Below, piece by piece: positions 47,648 through 58,192 of a stretch of DNA of 64,000 nucleotides. The position numbers and the translations under genes were made by a program. How positions within the stretch are numbered: position 1 is the stretch's first letter; each line of letters begins with the position of its first letter. Origin of the DNA: Oxytricha trifallax (lineage: Eukaryota > Ciliophora > Spirotrichea > Sporadotrichida > Oxytrichidae); contig ARYC01000107.1 in assembly GCA_000711775.1 (NCBI GenBank), forward strand, positions 1-64,000. The letters are read 5' to 3'. The notes below the pieces were generated by a model. It was not told where the DNA came from. It ran no database searches and worked only from the letters and a program-made list of their open reading frames with translations.

Positions 47648-49290
47648 TCAATCAAAATGCACTTTTGGATCATGTTCGAGAGGTCTAAAGTTTATCTTAC
47701 TTAACAACAACTCTTTCTGCTCTATTGATATGTATGATCTTGAGGTCTGTTTAATTATTAATTATTCTGCCATTTTCTTTATTGATTGAGAGACTCTGGT
47801 TTTGTCTATAAACTATTTAATTCTTTGCTTAGCAACATTCTCGCACCTTGTAGAGTAGTAATCGTTGCGAGGTATATCACACTCTATTATTATTGCTGGT
47901 ACAGCCCACACATCCCACTAAAAGTCACCATCTCTCAAGTCTTCTCTTTCTGGATAATAGCCTGGAGTTCCCATTACACTTCCAAGCCTTGATACTTCCA
48001 CTCTTAAAGCTCTGTTGAAATCAATAATTGTAGAAATACATTTGAATTTGGAAAATTAAATTTAAATTTATTTATTATAAATCAAAATCGTGGCAGTTAA
48101 AGTTGTCCAATTTAAACGATCTTGGGCTCGATCGATAGAGAATTCAAAATTAGATGGGCTTTATTATTGGCGGTACTATTTTATCTCATCCCTGGAACGA
48201 GATAACTCGACTTTAATGTGAGAGTATAATTTATTGAATTTAGATGAGTTTAATTAAAGTCGAGTTATCTCGTTCCAGGGATGAGATAAAATAGTACCGC
48301 CATTAGTAAAGTCCAGCTAATTTTGAATTCTCTATCGAATGAGCCCAAGATCGTTTAAATTGGCCAACTTTAACTGCCACGATTTTTGATTTATAATAAA
48401 TAAATTTAAATTTAATTTTCCAAATTCAAATGTATTTCTACAATAATTGTTACTGTTACTGGTGAAAAGTTGAGCATTATATTCTCAGGCTTGAGATCTC
48501 TGTGAACAAACCCTAACTTGTGAAGCTCTTTAATGCCTTGTATGGTCTGAGTTGCTATCTATTTATCCAAGCTACTTATGATTCCTTTGATCTGTAATGA
48601 AATCTCTTAAGGTCATTTCATATAGTGGCAGACTAAAAGCAACATGATCCTTGGCAAAGAAAACAGCATCTAATTTGATTAAGTAAATACACTCTTTGAA
48701 CTTTGCTTGAGTGAGTACTTGATACTCATTTTTAAACTCCATCTAATATTTATCATCACTTAAGAGATAGTTGAAGGGATACATCTTGTATGCATATTGA
48801 TGATCATTGATAGCTTTCTTATAAAAGGAGTCTTCTAATATAAGGTTTCTCTAAAGTGAAGTGTCTTGGTCAATTTAGGCAAGAACAGGAATCTTTTTAT
48901 ATTGAATTTCAATCTTAATCTTTGTGATTTCAAATGCTAATAGGTTGTGTGCTTTCCTTAAATACTCTGATTCACAAGCTTGTTCGAGCTCTTTCACTTT
49001 CAAAGATTCTCTTACTTATCTTTTATTGAGTAGCTTCAACTCAAGTTCATGCTTTTCGATTTCTATGTCTTTTTTGTGAGCTTTTAAAAGATGCTTCCTT
49101 AAATCTCTTGTAGGAGCAAAGTGCTTATGGCACTCGAAGCATTCATACATTCCGTAGATTTTATCGTGCTTTAAGTATACAGTAGGCTTGGCTTCTCTAT
49201 GCTCTTTCAAATGCCTATACCAACTAGATTTATGAGCGAAGTCTCTCTCACACTTCTCAAAAAATGTTAACGCTCATATTTAAAATTGAA
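47648..49290 (-). pseudogene. TBE zinc-finger/protein-kinase gene, split by a MITE
   Basis: Minus strand. Fingers: KCERDFAHKSSWYRHLKEH and YECFECHKHFAPTRDLRKHL (49080-49250), a charged linker, then kinase: catalytic loop HKLGFVHRDLKPENIMLNF near 48465-48520 with the HRD and following N intact. After the 410-bp MITE the frame resumes with DFNRALRVEVSRLGS and the activation-segment end GTPGYYPE, then WDVWA, ending KVHFD-TGA at 47648-47650. DFN replaces the usual DFG, as in TBE no. 1. A frame change near 48560-48600 breaks the frame as well. Start codon not fixed. Without the MITE the kinase would be near-continuous. Confidence 0.8.
48031..48440. mobile_element. 410-bp palindromic MITE with 9-bp target duplication
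   Basis: Two arms of about 190 bp are inverted copies of each other: left from TAGAAATACATTTGAATTTGG (48031), right ending CCAAATTCAAATGTATTTCTA (48440). The inner arms share TATTTTATCTCATCCCTGGA and CGAGATAACTCGACTTTAAT. Direct repeats CAATAATTG flank it at 48022-48030 and 48441-48449. It has no coding capacity and interrupts the TBE kinase between ENIMLNF and DFNRAL. Confidence 0.92.
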
Positions 49291-49469
49291 TTTAAAATTC
49301 TATAACTGCCTTTATAACTGAGAGCTTATATGACAGCTTTCCAAGCCTACAAGTTTCAAGGGAAGTATTTAGAGTATTAGAGAAGAAATTTTAGTACTAA
49401 GAGATGATCCTGCTCTAAATCTGGATGAGTAAGTAACTATTTTTACTATCAATAATAAGTTGATTATAG

Positions 49470-49645
49470 CACCTACCAATTTAAGAGGTGCACCTAATTA
49501 AGTACTTACTGCTTTAGGATGTATTTTGTGTTTTTTATGATTAAATTTAGGGTGCTCCTAATTAAGTAATAGCCTTAATTAAAGCTCCTAATTAAGCACT
49601 AGCATTTTAAGAGCTGCTCCTAATTAAGTACGTACCAATTTAAAT
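49470..49645. repeat. tandem CTAATTAAGTAC-type motifs in the TBE no. 2 spacer
   Basis: Four imperfect copies of GCWCCTAATTAAGYA (about 49489, 49552, 49589, 49617) separated by about 30-60 bp, between the divergent kinase and accessory ORFs. Same position as the GTAC cluster of TBE no. 1, with a related core (GTAC plus AATTA). Confidence 0.6.
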
Positions 49646-49654
49646 TTTAAAATT

Positions 49655-50640
49655 ATGGAACTATAACAGTAGAAATTGATATCAATCTCTCAAGTTTGAA
49701 ACATGTTCTCAAAACCTTCTCCAAATCATACTTAGAGGTTGACCTCCTATAGGATGCCAATATTTAATAGTAAGTATTACAGAGGTATATAATTGAAATC
49801 AATTAACTTAAATTTAAATATCATTTCTTAGATCTGTAAACAGGATGGAGTCAATGAATGATGCAATGAAAAGAGTGCAAGCACAAGAATTGATTCAAAG
49901 ATTTAGAAGCAAGGAGGATTTGCACCGCTACCTGGTGCAGCAAGGTAATGAACTCATAGTAACTCATCTTGATTATGTAGTTGGTTTGTTCTTGCCAACG
50001 ATGGAAGGTACCAAAATTTCATTTCTAAGGGCGATACTCTGCGAAGAGAAGAAAGCATTGAAAACTTAAGATGTAAAGTTTGCAGAGATTCCAAACTATC
50101 CAGAAATCTCAGTGACTAACTTATACTATGATGCTATGAATGACCCAGAGGTTTCGCAGTACCTGCCTACTAAGAGCAGTTGTCAAATAAACTACCTGAA
50201 AGAAACTATTTCTTTGGCATACTTGCAACAATTAAAGGTGATTACTTGAAAGAAATTATTCAAGAATCTCATAAGAAAAGGTACAGCATCTCTTCAGAAG
50301 ATAAGGACAAACAAGGGATCAAGATAAGTGAGAGCTGGCTATTAGAGCTGCAGAAGCATCCTTATATTTAAAATAAGATTTTTAGCTTAATTCTTTAGAA
50401 AAATCTGGTACTGGCATCTTCTTGATGAAGGAATAGAGCAAGCTTCACAGAGAGCGAGAGTCGCAGACAAAGTATGAAGTTAGTAAGATACTTTATTCAA
50501 ATATTTAGGCTCCAGAGTCAATGAACATAGATACTGGAGCTGGCAGTAGAGAAGAATCCTAGGAGGATGGAAGCAAAAGGAGGAAGAAAAGAAAGAGAAG
50601 CCAACTCTTTATAAAGAATTTTAAATGTTACTTATATATT
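49655..50640 (+). pseudogene. TBE accessory (about 22 kDa) ORF, frame-broken
   Basis: Coding from about 49655 (EIDINLSSLKHVLKTFSKSY) through MESMNDAMKRVQAQELIQRF (49845), VVGLFLPTMEGTKISFLRAI, then after a frame change near 50175 NKLPERNYFFGILATIKGDY, a second change near 50395, and a basic C-terminus (EDGSKRRKKRKRS). TAG/TAA read as Gln. The protein is hydrophilic with a basic tail, which suggests nucleic-acid binding; no domain recognised. Confidence 0.65.
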
Positions 50641-51700
50641 CATTAACTTAACTTCAAAACTTATTTATATACATCCACTATCCCTTCTTTAGCACACTTT
50701 TAAGCCAATTAATTAATTACTATCTTCGCTGAGCTTATAATAAATTCTACTGTATCGATAGGTAGATCATGTATCAGATGGTACAGCAGCAGTTTCTTGT
50801 AATGGCCTTTTAATATACCCCAGTATAACTCAATTCCATTAAACTATGGACTGTAAGGTACGTTGAACACTGCCGTTATTCTAATTTATTCATAGTTCTT
50901 CCTTGTTTCTTTAGTCTTAAAAACAGAAAGATTATCAACAATCAGTATAATCTCTTATTTAGGGTACTTCTCTCTCATCTGTTCCAAAAACTTTATATAC
51001 TGCTCTGTCTTAATAGAGCGAGGATGAATAACACAAGTTTCTAAACTAGCATCCTCGATAATTCCTCAAAGAATTGCCGTAGTTTATACCTTGACCTTTT
51101 AGTCATATACCTCTATATTACTGTCCCTCTTATACCAAGACTTCTATATGAAAGTGTTGAAGGTAAACACAACATCGTCAGCATGAATAAACTTAATATT
51201 ATTCTATTAGGCTCACTGCATTTAATTATAAATAAAATTTAAGTTGTTGTTGTAAAATGGCAGAGTGAAATCAATTACTCTCTTTATACGATTTACACCT
51301 TTGTAAGAGATTCCATTTCGTTTATAAATGTTTGCAGAAGACTATGCAGAGATTATCAACTCAGGGAACTGGCGGTGAAACATAAGAGCTCGTTGGTCGA
51401 GAGAAAAGTGAGCCCAATACTTCAATGTTTTTTCATTAATAAGATAGTCAATATGCTTTTATAGAATCTTTGACTTCCTCTAAGGCATAGATTTCAGTTA
51501 TTATTGCTTAAGTTATACTGCTATAAGGCAGTGGGAGCGAACAGTTGATGGACTTTGCTTTAAGAGCAGTACAATTGACTTATAATTTAGTACTTGTTTG
51601 ACTTAATCACTGTATACATCACATCCGTATCGCAGTTTAAACACTAAATCTATATACTGTTAATCATAAATCGACCCAAAAGCTTGCTATTTTTGTTTAG
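50640..51700 (-). pseudogene. TBE transposase (DD34E), two in-frame TGAs
   Basis: A continuous minus-strand frame from the terminal repeat to TGA at 50640-50642, about 350 codons. Helix-turn-helix at QVLNYKSIVLLLKQSPSTVR; first catalytic Asp in FIHADDVVFTFNTF; second Asp in EIILIVDNLSVFKTK; third block NVPYSPQFNGIELYWGILKG, with 34 residues between the second Asp and the Glu (DD34E). All catalytic residues are present. Two TGA codons interrupt it (near 51205, in NQMQ-TGA-AQQNN, and near 51080, in TAIL-TGA-GII), so the copy is probably inactive although the rest is well preserved. Confidence 0.85.
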
Positions 51701-51788
51701 CATTTAATTAATAATCCCAACCCCTACCAAATTCCCTACAAATCAAAGCACGTATAAACCTCATTAAGGAGTTTTGGGGATTTGAATG

Positions 51789-53664
51789 TAAAAATATTCT
51801 TATAAAAAGGCATTATCCAGGGTTGGAGAGTGAATTGGGGATTGGTATGGAGAAATAGAGTCTCAATTTGAATACTCAATGTTTTTTTTCTTCCAATTAA
51901 TGAAATGTAAATTTGAAAAAAAGTTCTTTAGACACCTTCTTATAAAAACGATTAAATACTTTAGACTTATTTATTTAATTTTAATAGATTCTTTTAATTC
52001 TTTGCGATTTTTAAATTATAAAATATTCTGAAAATATTTTTATTTTCCTCCTCAGAGTGGCGTTACCCTAAATAACTATTGAGGGAATAAAATTGAGTTT
52101 TGAAAATAAAAAGAATTAAAAAGTTAATTATTTTAATTACTAGGTGTTAACTTTCTGGATACCTTGACTAAATGGTACCTTGTTTGATAAAAAATGATAA
52201 ATCAATTGGGCTTTACCATTGGCTCTCGCAATTCTGAACGAGTTAAATCGACTTTGATTTTTGTATTTAAAAATTTAACTTAACAAATGAATAAATTAAA
52301 ATCAATTTTTGCTCAAGTAATTTAATAATGGTATACCATATAGGAAAGTTTTTCTTGACTTTAATTTCCTATAGAAAAATTACTATATTATTCAGCTTCC
52401 TAAATTTTAACTTATAATTTATTGATTATTTTATCTAATTACTTGTGTTCTTGTAATGAGTATAGTAAAAAATGAATTTTTAATTGACATATTTTGACTA
52501 TTTTTATAAACAATTTTATGTAAATTTAATGCCCATATTTCACATTCTAAATAGATATTTAATTACTTTTTGTAAATTATTCTTAATCTCTCTGTTAACT
52601 CCAAAAATAATTAATTGATTGCATTTCTAAAATAAATTAAACATTTATTTAGGAGTTTGAAATATTTTCGATAATAAATTAAAGAAAATTAAAAATAATT
52701 TAATTAATGGAAAATTTTGTTTATTTATAATTTAGTAAATTCTACTAAAATGGAAGAAGTTTTTTCATTCTATGACTTATACCTCTCTGTTTTCAATTTA
52801 TATTTTTATTAATTAACTCTAAAGTAAATCCATATATTTATGCTTTTTAATTCTAAATAACTTAAGTTTATATATTTATATCATTTTATCCCATAAATTA
52901 ATTAAAATTAAATAAAATATTAAAAAATCCTCCAATACTAATTGATCTATATTACTAGGTTTGTTATACACATTAAGCTAAAATCTATATATAACTTAAA
53001 GAAAAGGAATAAATCAAACAAACTGCCCTATATAAAAAAGATTTTGTAATTCAATATATAAATATAATTTCATATTTCATAAATATAAAAATATAAAATT
53101 AAACTATACATTTTATATTTTTTTATTTTTTCCATTTTTCATGCTTATACAGTTCTATATATAAATTAATAAATTGTGCATTTATTTTTAATTTTAATTA
53201 TTCTTTTAAATAATTTATTTATGATAATATTATTGCAATCTTTAAGATAAAATTCAATTCTTTAAGCTATTAAAAATTAATCTAAGTTTAATTATGTATT
53301 TAATTCTCCAGAATTAAATACATATCAAAATAAATTAGAAATCATTCATTTATTATCAATTTAATTTAATTAAATTATTATTAATTAATTAAAAAAAACT
53401 ATTAAATTTTATTAGTATAAGCATATATAAAATGTTCTACTGGTATATTTATAATTTATAATTCAATTAAATTTGTCTATTTTATTAAACTAAAATATTG
53501 AAATAATTATTTAATATAGCTTTCTTGGTATAAGAAATTTAAACTGAGACTAATTAATATTAATTAATACAATATTTTATCGAGCCATTTTAAGGAAATA
53601 TATTATATAATCGAAAAAAATACATTAAAAAGCTTGTAACATTTAGAGGATCAATTTTAACAAA
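51789..53664. other. AT-rich spacer with a possible third MITE copy
   Basis: Mostly AT-rich. At about 52150-52360 the pairs GGGCTTTACCATTGGC, CGAGTTAAATCGACTTTGAT and further on AATAATGGTATACC resemble the 48-kb MITE in diverged form. Otherwise nothing recognised. Confidence 0.35.
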
Positions 53665-56600
53665 AAAATAATAGAAAATAATTGTGTTGATATGTAAATG
53701 TGCTATAAATTATTTAAGTTAATAATATTATAATTATTAAAGATTGAATCTTAATATTTATTAATATAAGGATAAATATTTCCTAAGCATATAGGCATTA
53801 TGATTTTTATAATTAATTTAGACAGCAGTAGCTTTTGCTTAGCTAAAAGAATGGTGAAATCGTTCAGCTGTAAAATGATGTGAGATTAGCTAAGAAAGAA
53901 AAAGATGACTTTATCGAGAGAAATTAATCTAAAATCTTATAAATTGAGGATTATAGAAGTTTTTTCAAACAAATGAGTACAAATGAAAGCGTATTGACCC
54001 AAAGAAAGGAAGCTCTCGAAAAGGAAAATTCAGATCTCAAGGAAAGGTACGATCTTTTGCTCAAAGATTTTGAGGAGATAAAGAGCCAGCAGTCCACTCT
54101 TACTCAAATGAACTTTGAATTAACCAGTTAACTGCAAAGTATCACCAGTGAGAGAGATTCTTTGTTGCAAAGCCAATAACTCCCTGTTGATGAAAAATCA
54201 AAAAATGAAATTGGCTAAATTGCGAGTTTATCGAGTGCATAACATGGAAATCGAATTAATGAGTAAAAAATAAGTATTTTGTTTTAATGCAGTTATAAAA
54301 AAGTTAAAATTAATCAATTTAACAACCCTTTTAAATCATCTCAACTATTCATCTTCTTCCGCTCAAAAAAGCTACTCTGAATTTCCTAGTATGTATATGA
54401 GATAATTAAGTGAGGAATCATTTTGTTATGATAAAAACTCAAGTCATTGTTATGAAAATTAGAATTCGTCACAAAGTTACAGAGGCAGCAAGAATTTATA
54501 ATAAAATTAGCATAATGTAACATCTTATGGAATTAGTTTTAAATTACAAGAATTATATAGCTTTTTTAAGTATAAAAACTTTGGTAAGAAGTTTCACATT
54601 TTCTTAAGTATTTTCCCTAATATTTAATTAAAACGAAATTAAGGCTTCATAATCGTTGAGGGATTCTAGTCAGAAATGTTCTAAACAAACTTGTCTCAAT
54701 GATTAATACTAAACTCATAGAGCCAATTAATAGGCCTGTTTAAAAGAAAATTGTGCATCAAAAACTGGAAGTGGAGTCTAGAATTTTAGTGTGAATCCTT
54801 TGAGTGGCTCTATGAACGGAAGCATTTCGTTTTAATTTTTATGATAAAATTTTATGGGTTTTTAAATTTAGAGCATTCTCCATCTATCTGATACTGAAGC
54901 CCATAGTGAGTGTGCAATGCTAATATCTTTTTATTTATATTTGCTAATGAAGTAGAAAGCTGGCAAACAAGCCATTCAGGATTTAATATAATATTTATGG
55001 TGCAGCATATGTTTTAAGAAATGTTAAAAATATCAAAATGCATTAATCTCAGGAAGAATGTAAAAAGCAATAGTATGAATCACAGCAGACATTTGACGTG
55101 ATGGAAGAAACAAAGGTGGAGGGTAGCTTAGTTTCAAGATTCCTAAGTAAAAATACTAATGACATTAAAGAGTAAGGTTTTTCAGCTATTCCTAACTTTG
55201 CCACTTCCAGAGCTAATCTCAACTCCCCAGATTTAGAATTAAGTGCTGAGTTATCTAGATTTCCTTCAACTAGTGATTCGTCTACATTCAGTCAAGTTTA
55301 GACCACTACTGCCTCTCAAGAAAAAGATGTTTTTAAGCAAGCGAGTGCAAGCAAAAAAAGAAAACTAAATTAGTAATCGGGGTATGTTGAGCCTCAATGA
55401 TGTTTGATATTATGTCTATTTTGTGATCTTTCTTAGTAAATTGTATTTCCAGGCAATATTGCAATAAAAATAAAAACAAACTCTATAAATTTTATACTGT
55501 AAGTTTATTCATTCTGATTATTCAATGCTTATACATATAATTAATTTTATGTGTTCTGAATTTCTTTGGTTTTTTAATTTAAATAGGTTTATACATAGAT
55601 TCTTTTGTCATTATAATTTGCTGGATGAATGCAATAAAGAGAGTAATTAAAAGAAATAATTGACGGAAATTTATAATTATTTTTTATTTAACTTATTACA
55701 ATGAGTAGCCCACCATTGTTTCCTGACAAGTCAATAGTCATATATTAGCCATCAGGCAATATAAAAATGAATAAATATTGATAACTGATAAAAGAATTGA
55801 AAAGCAAAATACTTTTATTAAAAATTTAATCACAAAAGATTATTGGTTGCTTCTCAAAGTAATATATACCATATAATTAGTTTCAATATTTTTTTACATT
55901 TAACTTTATTTTCACATCATTACATTTCATTTCAATTGAATTTTATAAATACATAACTAAAAATATATATTATATGAATAATTTTATCATAATTGATAAA
56001 ATCTAGTCTTATTTGTATATAATTATTTTATTTGTTATAGAAACTGAGGTTTGTAAATATTTTAATGATTATTTTGGATTTTATTTATCATTTCACCATA
56101 TATTTTATTTACTAAATAGTTTTGTATTTATTATATCTATGTAAGGATATTAAAAATTCATTCATTTCAAATAAAAGGGTTCATTCTAAAACGTGTAAAA
56201 TAACTATTCAACTACTCAAAATGATGAAAATTCGAAAGCAGACAAGATTAATGAAGCAACCATTTAAACTCAATGTAATTAAATATTAAATGTCTCATTT
56301 TATTAAATTTTAGAGTGCAAGATAGATTCGAATGTAGTTTAATTTGATGTTTAACCAATTGAAAAGTTGTAAGATGCCTCAATTAAGTCGTAGCCTATTG
56401 TAAGCCATTATAAATATCATCTATAATAAAATTTAAATTCTTTTGATAAAATAACTTTTATTTTTGCTACTGCTGGGAAAAAAAATCTTGTATCAACATT
56501 TGGCCTCCATTCAAATTGAATTCTTAGTTAAAACAATCAAGCTCACAATCTTGGAAAGACGAAGTTTAATAATAGTTATAATTTTTAATATCTTAATTCT

Positions 56601-56760
56601 CTAACAAAAGAACTTGAGCATTCCTTTTGCATTTGGAGAACACTAAGTAATCAAAAATATTTGGTGATGAAGGTGTGCAGTTTACAAGCTCAATGTTGGT
56701 GTTGCCATTTCGAGGGTCAATTGTCATAACAACTGAATCATTGATTGCTTTTACATTAAT
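53665..56760. repeat. right arm of the large inverted duplication
   Basis: Inverted match to 41880-45560 (see there). Carries the same two genes in mirrored order: coiled-coil gene (+) and the 56.2-57.1 kb gene (-). Coding parts are more similar and better preserved here than the spacers, consistent with selection after duplication. Confidence 0.9.
53820..55400 (+). CDS. coiled-coil protein gene, right-arm copy
   Basis: Plus-strand pieces: 53828-54285 is one open frame (NGEIVQLQNDVRLAKKEKDD, EALEKENSDLKERYDLLLKD, QSITSERDSLLQSQQLPVDE), a clear coiled coil. 54355-54600 is a Ser-rich piece and 55036-55400 is the C-terminal piece ending YVEPQ-TGA (55398-55400). Against the left copy it has many substitutions but keeps the frame in the C-terminal piece (NTNDIKEQGFSAIPNF versus NENQKSIFSAIPNF), suggesting that both copies were under constraint for some time. 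Junctions between pieces and the true start are unresolved. Confidence 0.7.
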
Positions 56761-57080
56761 AATTTCATAATAAATTTGATTAAAAATAATTAAATGGTTT
56801 AATATAGAAATATCAATTATTAAATGCTTACCTGATCCTAGATGAAATTGATTGAAATCCCATGTATCCCAATATTTTGAGTTTGAGAAATAATGGTAAC
56901 TAAATCTTGTCCACTTCCTATAATCATGATGATATTTATAATAACAAAACTAATTTTCTAATATACTGAGATATAACAATAAAAGTTAAATTAAAGTCTT
57001 CTTATGAATTTAAGTGTAATCAATATTGTATAGAATATTTGATCCATTGCCAATAAGATTTAAATTCACTAAATTTAAAA
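56167..57080 (-). CDS. gene of unknown function (right-arm member of a duplicated pair)
   Basis: Minus-strand frame of about 190 codons from about 56745 to TGA at 56167: INDSVVMTIDPRNGNTNIEL, VFSKCKRNAQVLLLENQ, LIQDFFSQQQQKQKLFYQKN, and a C-terminus that is His/Leu-rich. Upstream pieces at 56840-56925 (IIGSGQDLVTIISQTQNIGI) and 57005-57075 (LIGNGSNILYNIDYTQIH) continue the protein across AT-rich gaps. Repeated strand-like 'GN-N/D-hydrophobic' segments hint at a beta-rich (propeller-like) fold but this is a guess. Confidence 0.6.
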
Positions 57081-57104
57081 TAATTAATATTTTTTATAAA
57101 AAGT

Positions 57105-57410
57105 TGTAAGTTATTACATAGCTTACACATCACTTTTCTATATTTACATTACTTTACAATGTGATTTTTAAGGTTGTTTTTTTGAATTGATTCATCACAC
57201 TATTTGCACTTATTGCATTTGAAAGATTTATTGAATATCATGTTAATATGTTAATAAATCTAATTGAACTATAATTTTTACAAATTAACACTAGAATCTT
57301 TAATAAAAATCCATTTTTATATGTAAGGATATTGCCTATATTACAACTTTTGCAGTTTAGTTGGAAATGTTCGCAGGCAAATTAAATATGATCTTGAATA
57401 ATAAATAAAT
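57105..57410 (-). pseudogene. inverted broken copy of the TRAF-type zinc-finger gene
   Basis: The minus-strand translation NKCKQCDESIQKNNLKNHIV and CKYRKVMCKLCNNLQLF (57105-57230) matches NKCKQCEESIQRINLKNHIE and CSNRKVICKQCNNLELV of the gene at 58193. Upstream, QDHIQFACEHFQLNCKSCN (57330-57395) matches QDHIQFACEHTKLKCKYCD. The later cysteines and histidines of this second stretch are lost. It is truncated at the TBE derivative starting near 57415. Confidence 0.85.
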
Positions 57411-57414
57411 AGTC

Positions 57415-57841
57415 ACATTCAGAACCCCAAAACCCTTAATAAGGTTTATAAGTGCTTTGATTTGTAGGGAATTTTTAGGTGTTGGGGTTATTAATTAAAT
57501 GCTTGACTTAAATTACAAGCTTTTGAGGTCTATTTTTTGATGGAGAGAATATAGATTTAGTGTTTAAACTGCTTTATGAATGTGATATGTATAATGAATA
57601 AGTCATACCAGTACTGAACTATAAGTCTATTGCACAGCTCTTAAAGCGAAATCCATCAACTATTCGCTCTCACTACTGAAAGCGGAGTAATTAAAGCAAT
57701 AATAGCTAAATTCTAACCTAAGAGGAATTCAAAGTTTTATATAGAAGTATATTGAAACTATTAATAATCCCAATCACTAACAAATTCCGAACAAATCAAA
57801 GCATTTATTAACCTTATTAAGGGGTTATGGGGGTTTTAATT
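57415..57841 (+). mobile_element. TBE internal-deletion derivative
   Basis: Both TBE terminal repeats are present (left AGAACCCCAAAACCCTTAAT, right CTTATTAAGGGGTTATGGGG), only about 430 bp apart. Between them remains the transposase N-terminus, EQVIPVLNYKSIAQLLKRNP (57597-57656), followed by STIRSHY and TGA. It lacks all catalytic motifs, so it could only move in trans. Confidence 0.85.
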
Positions 57842-58192
57842 ATAGATTAGTATTTTAAATTTATAATTGAAATATTAGACTATAATTTTTTAAATGAAAC
57901 TGCTATAATATAATATAGGTATTTTAAATAATTAAATTTTTTTCTAGATTTATATAATTCTTATATTTGTAATTTAAAAAACCAGAAAGGCAAACTTTTA
58001 ATGAATAAAAATATTTTTGATAACAATGATATAGTAAAATTCAAATATTTTTATAAAAATGATGATATTAAAATTTAAAAATAGTCTAAATTTAGGCTGA
58101 CAATATTATTGCTTTATAATAATGGTGGTAAGTTAAAATTCATCAAATTATATTTTAATAATTGCTTATAATATTACTATAATTATTAAAAC
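57842..58192. other. AT-rich spacer upstream of the zinc-finger gene
   Basis: AT-rich, no feature seen; presumably contains the 5' flank of the gene at 58193. Confidence 0.4.

Larger units (their letters stand above)
47525..51788 (-). mobile_element. TBE-type transposon no. 2, nested, nearly whole
   Basis: Terminal inverted repeats: left CATTCAAAACTCCAAAACCC from 47525, right ending in GGGGATTTGAATG at 51788. The ~78-bp repeats share TGCTTTGATTTGTAGGGAAT. About 4.26 kb, or 3.85 kb without the MITE inside its kinase gene, close to the usual TBE length. Genes: kinase (-), accessory ORF (+), transposase (-). It sits inside an older TBE end (47238-47524). The coding parts are far less decayed than in TBE no. 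1. Confidence 0.88.
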
